Origin: Lachnospiraceae bacterium
Lineage (GTDB): Bacteria; Bacillota; Clostridia; Lachnospirales; Lachnospiraceae
Direction of reading: 5' to 3'
Assembly: GCA_014804755.1 (NCBI GenBank)
Contig: JAAUZE010000027.1
Span: 1 to 64,000, forward strand
Length of the DNA stretch: 64,000 bases
Made by a program: the position numbers and the translations under genes
Notes under the pieces: generated by a model
Seen by the model: the letters and a program-made list of their open reading frames with translations, nothing else
Told to the model about the DNA's origin: nothing
Databases searched by the model: none
Part shown: positions 61,805-64,000 of the stretch, piece by piece
Layout: each line of letters begins with the position of its first letter
Position numbering within the stretch: the first letter of the stretch is position 1

Positions 61805-63079
61805 ATGAACATATTAGTAATTGGTAATGGATTTGATCTTGCTCATAAATTGCCCACAAAATATACAGATTTTTTAGAGTTTTGCAAATTATTTACGGAG
61901 TGTTATAGAGAGAAAGGAAAAGATTCTTTAGATAAGATACGTAATGATACAGGAAATAGTATGAAGAGGTTTTTGTATACATGGTTTGTAGATTATTGTG
62001 AAGAAGGACAAGGTAAAGAGGAAAAATCAGTTAAATTAATTGAGGAATTCAATAATAGTATAAAAGATAATTTTTGGATTAATTATTTTTTGCAATGTGA
62101 TATGCATGGTGATGAAAACTGGATTGATTTTGAAAGTGAGATTTCTCAGATTATTCGGTCAATAGATACTGATATGAATTCGCCAGAAAGTCAGCATTAT
62201 ACATTAGAAGATAAAATAAAAAGTATTGGCAATGAGTTTGTAAATAAGTACTGTGAAAAATGGTCTCCGGAAGGGACATATAAAGGATTAAGAGATAAAT
62301 TATTAGCTGATTTAAATAGGCTGATAAGAGCATTTGAGATATATTTGACAAAATATGTAGAAAATATAGAAAGTAAATCATTCTCTCTTGATATTCGAGA
62401 AATTATATTAAAAAAAAATAGGATATCGATAGATGATACATATGTGTTGTCTTTTAATTATACTAATACATATCAAAAATTATATGGTGGTAAAATACAA
62501 GAAAATACGGAAAAATATATAGATTATATCCATGGTAAAGCTGACATAAATAGTACAATAGAAAATAATAACATGGTACTTGGAATAGATGAATACCTTT
62601 CAGATGATAGGAAAAATAAAGATATGGATTTTATTGCCTTTAAAAAGTTTTATCAACGGATATATAAGCAAACAGGCTGCAAGTATAAAAATTGGATAGA
62701 TAGGATAAGGCGAGATTATTTTGAACATTTAAGTAAATTTGAAAATGTACCATATATGAAACAAGGGTATATGTCTAATAGTATTCAAAGAATGATTAAT
62801 GAACATGCAATATCTGCCTTAAAAAATGAAGAATGTCCCAAACACAACCTTTATATTTTTGGTCATTCGTTAGACGTTACTGATGGAGATATTTTAAGAG
62901 ATTTAATTTTAAACGACAACGTGTATACTACCATTTATTACCACAATAAAGATGTGATGGGACAACAGATTACAAACCTTGTAAAAGTCATTGGACAAGA
63001 TGAATTAATCAGAAGAACAGGAGGAAGTACAAAAACCATTGAATTTAAACAACAGCAGGATATTATACTGATTGAATAA
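61805..63079 (+). CDS. AbiH family abortive-infection protein
   Basis: A 424-residue cytoplasmic protein. The N-terminus ILVIGNGFDLAHKLPTKYTDFLEF is the AbiH family signature. The middle region DENWIDFESEISQII, then LSFNYTNTYQKLYG, IDYIHGKAD and the C-terminal LYIFGHSLDVTDGDILRDLI, also fit. AbiH was described in lactococci as a single-gene phage-abortive system; the mechanism is not established. The gene is strikingly AT-rich, has its own promoter, and GAGG lies eight bases before the ATG. It is alone, flanked by decayed DNA, which is consistent with horizontal transfer. Confidence 0.88.
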   Translation: MNILVIGNGFDLAHKLPTKYTDFLEFCKLFTECYREKGKDSLDKIRNDTGNSMKRFLYTWFVDYCEEGQGKEEKSVKLIEEFNNSIKDNFWINYFLQCDMHGDENWIDFESEISQIIRSIDTDMNSPESQHYTLEDKIKSIGNEFVNKYCEKWSPEGTYKGLRDKLLADLNRLIRAFEIYLTKYVENIESKSFSLDIREIILKKNRISIDDTYVLSFNYTNTYQKLYGGKIQENTEKYIDYIHGKADINSTIENNNMVLGIDEYLSDDRKNKDMDFIAFKKFYQRIYKQTGCKYKNWIDRIRRDYFEHLSKFENVPYMKQGYMSNSIQRMINEHAISALKNEECPKHNLYIFGHSLDVTDGDILRDLILNDNVYTTIYYHNKDVMGQQITNLVKVIGQDELIRRTGGSTKTIEFKQQQDIILIE

Positions 63080-63725
63080 TATAAGATAAATCCTTGTCTG
63101 AGTGGGGGAATAAAAGGCTGTAAATACAGATCTTCTATGATAATGACTGAGCTGAAGGCTTTTTTGTAAGCTCTCAGCCCTTGTTTTATTTATACCAGCA
63201 CAGGCAGCTATCAATCAAGGGTAGGCGAAAATTCTGCAAATATCCTGCACCTGTTTGATATGGAGTTTCCATATGAGCAGGCGTCGGCATATCGGAAAAG
63301 TCATGGAGCATATCTCAGGCATAATCAGTGGTCTGATTTATGCACAGAAACAAGGATAGCAGTATAGAACAATAGAGAATCCTATTACTGATAGAAATAT
63401 CGGTAATGGGATTTTTGCGCGTTTAAGAAAGATTTGGCATTTACAATGCACGGGCGATGGAGTGAAAGGGATAACGTATAAACCACACAAAAAAGTAACC
63501 GCCCTTTAGCCGAGGATCACGGTTACTTTTTTTGTAACTATTCTTTAAGGCTGACCGTCTATCGGCAGTACCTCTTTTGTGCCTTTATTGTAGCAGATTC
63601 CCCTTCGCTTGTCAAATGCAGATGTGGGATGCTTGGCAAAGCGATAATTTGGCAGGCTATGATGGATTTGTGGCATTTACATCCAAAGGTGATCTGATAG
63701 AGTATATGAGAAAGTAGGTGATAGA
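63080..63725. other. 646-bp region with gene fragments only
   Basis: No complete gene. One broken frame around 63240-63358 gives MSRRRHIGKVMEHISGIISG then LIYAQKQG, and another at 63616-63717 gives DAWQSDNLAGYDGFVAFTSK then GDLIEYMRK before a stop. Both look like C-terminal tails of lost proteins that I cannot name. A terminator lies between them. Confidence 0.45.
63489..63533 (+). terminator. Rho-independent terminator
   Basis: AAAAGTAACC pairs with GGTTACTTTT around a 20-nt loop, with T7 after it. It is strong enough to end AbiH transcripts read through from upstream. Confidence 0.8.
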
Positions 63726-63908
63726 ATGTTGGTGATGGCAAAAAAAGTAACCGATGATACACATGATATTGCCTATTATGCAAGAGACAGCAGATTAACG
63801 GAGCCATCTGATGGGAAACAGTATGAGTGGCGTAAAATGATAGAGCTTTCAAAGATGCTGGGAAGACCGCTCACGGATGAAGAGGCAGAGGAGTTTAGGA
63901 TCGAGTAA
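63726..63908 (+). CDS. small protein, unrecognised
   Basis: 60 residues: a charged N-terminal part (VTDDTHDIAYYARDSRLTEP) and a helical C-terminal part (WRKMIELSKMLGRPLTDEEA then EEFRIE). No family was recognised. AGGTGA stands five bases before the ATG at 63726; an in-frame ATG three codons on is also possible. It follows the tail of an unidentified fragment by eight bases, so it may be the second gene of a broken operon. Confidence 0.5.
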   Translation: MLVMAKKVTDDTHDIAYYARDSRLTEPSDGKQYEWRKMIELSKMLGRPLTDEEAEEFRIE

Positions 63909-64000
63909 CGGAAGATGATAGTCGGGAGAGCAGAGATTTGGATGAATCCCTGCTTTTTTTTGTGCGGAAATGAAACCCATTTGTTTTGTATTTGACGAAG

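Overview
The window looks like chromosomal DNA of a low-to-medium GC, anaerobic, motile Firmicute, most likely class Clostridia and plausibly family Lachnospiraceae. This is inferred from gene content and order: gdpP-rplI-dnaB, rpsF-ssb-rpsR, a fab/acc operon that uses FabK, mecA, a class B sortase, pyruvate formate-lyase with its activase, and flagellin. No 16S rRNA gene is present to test it. Most of the window is ordinary chromosome. AT-rich, decayed or accessory patches lie at about 26.7-28.6, 57.2-57.7 and 60.3-64 kb.

Layout. 0-0.4 kb: tRNA-Asn, tRNA-Glu, tRNA-Cys and a terminator. 0.6-4.2 kb: class B sortase, a sortase-anchored choice-of-anchor A adhesin with an 11-unit TDTPEPTP repeat, and a CAP-domain lipoprotein. 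4.3-9.3 kb: a three-gene membrane glycosylation-type cluster (multi-spanning protein, GT2 transferase, DUF2298 protein). 9.3-15.6 kb: sirtuin, DUF951, rpsF-ssb-rpsR, gdpP-rplI-dnaB. 15.8 kb: a MerR-type protein with a long charged coiled coil. 16.9-25.9 kb: fabH-fabK-fabD-fabG-fabF-accB-accC-accDA, led by a consensus promoter and a FabT-like operator. acpP and fabZ are absent from the operon, and accD and accA are fused.

25.9-28.6 kb: a beta-propeller gene, then a patch of gene relics (EF-Tu domain-III-like protein, Nudix and KilA-N remnants) bracketed by a 62-bp direct repeat. 28.5-32.6 kb: an FMN-binding oxidase-like gene behind a perfect 26-bp palindrome, a lipoprotein, a frameshifted Nudix gene, a DUF1287 protein and a small membrane protein. 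32.7-38.7 kb, all minus strand: ferredoxin, flagellin, and a physically split pyruvate formate-lyase (core, a 65-residue Cys-bearing half-domain ORF, a separate glycyl-radical subunit, then pflA). 38.9-43.6 kb: DUF1858 protein, mecA, a possible structured RNA, a GH18 hydrolase and a cell-wall amidase.

43.6-50.7 kb, minus strand: a probable five-gene sensory operon (two chemoreceptors, an orphan BMP/PnrA-type binding lipoprotein, a GHKL kinase and a LytTR regulator) with no ABC permease or ATPase. 50.8-55.4 kb: an OmpR-type two-component pair and mutS2. 55.8-60.3 kb: an HtrA-like protein lacking the catalytic serine and apparently the whole triad, a GNAT acetyltransferase, yhaM and rlmD. 60.3-64 kb: an antitoxin with a truncated PIN toxin, a 1-kb gene-poor stretch, an AbiH-family phage-defence gene and small fragments.

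The best candidates for something under-described are the split PFL locus with its extra half-domain ORF, the chemoreceptor/BMP/LytTR operon without a transporter, the inactivated HtrA paralogue, and the folded-RNA candidate near 40.3 kb. All functions are assigned by reading the sequence; no database search was run.
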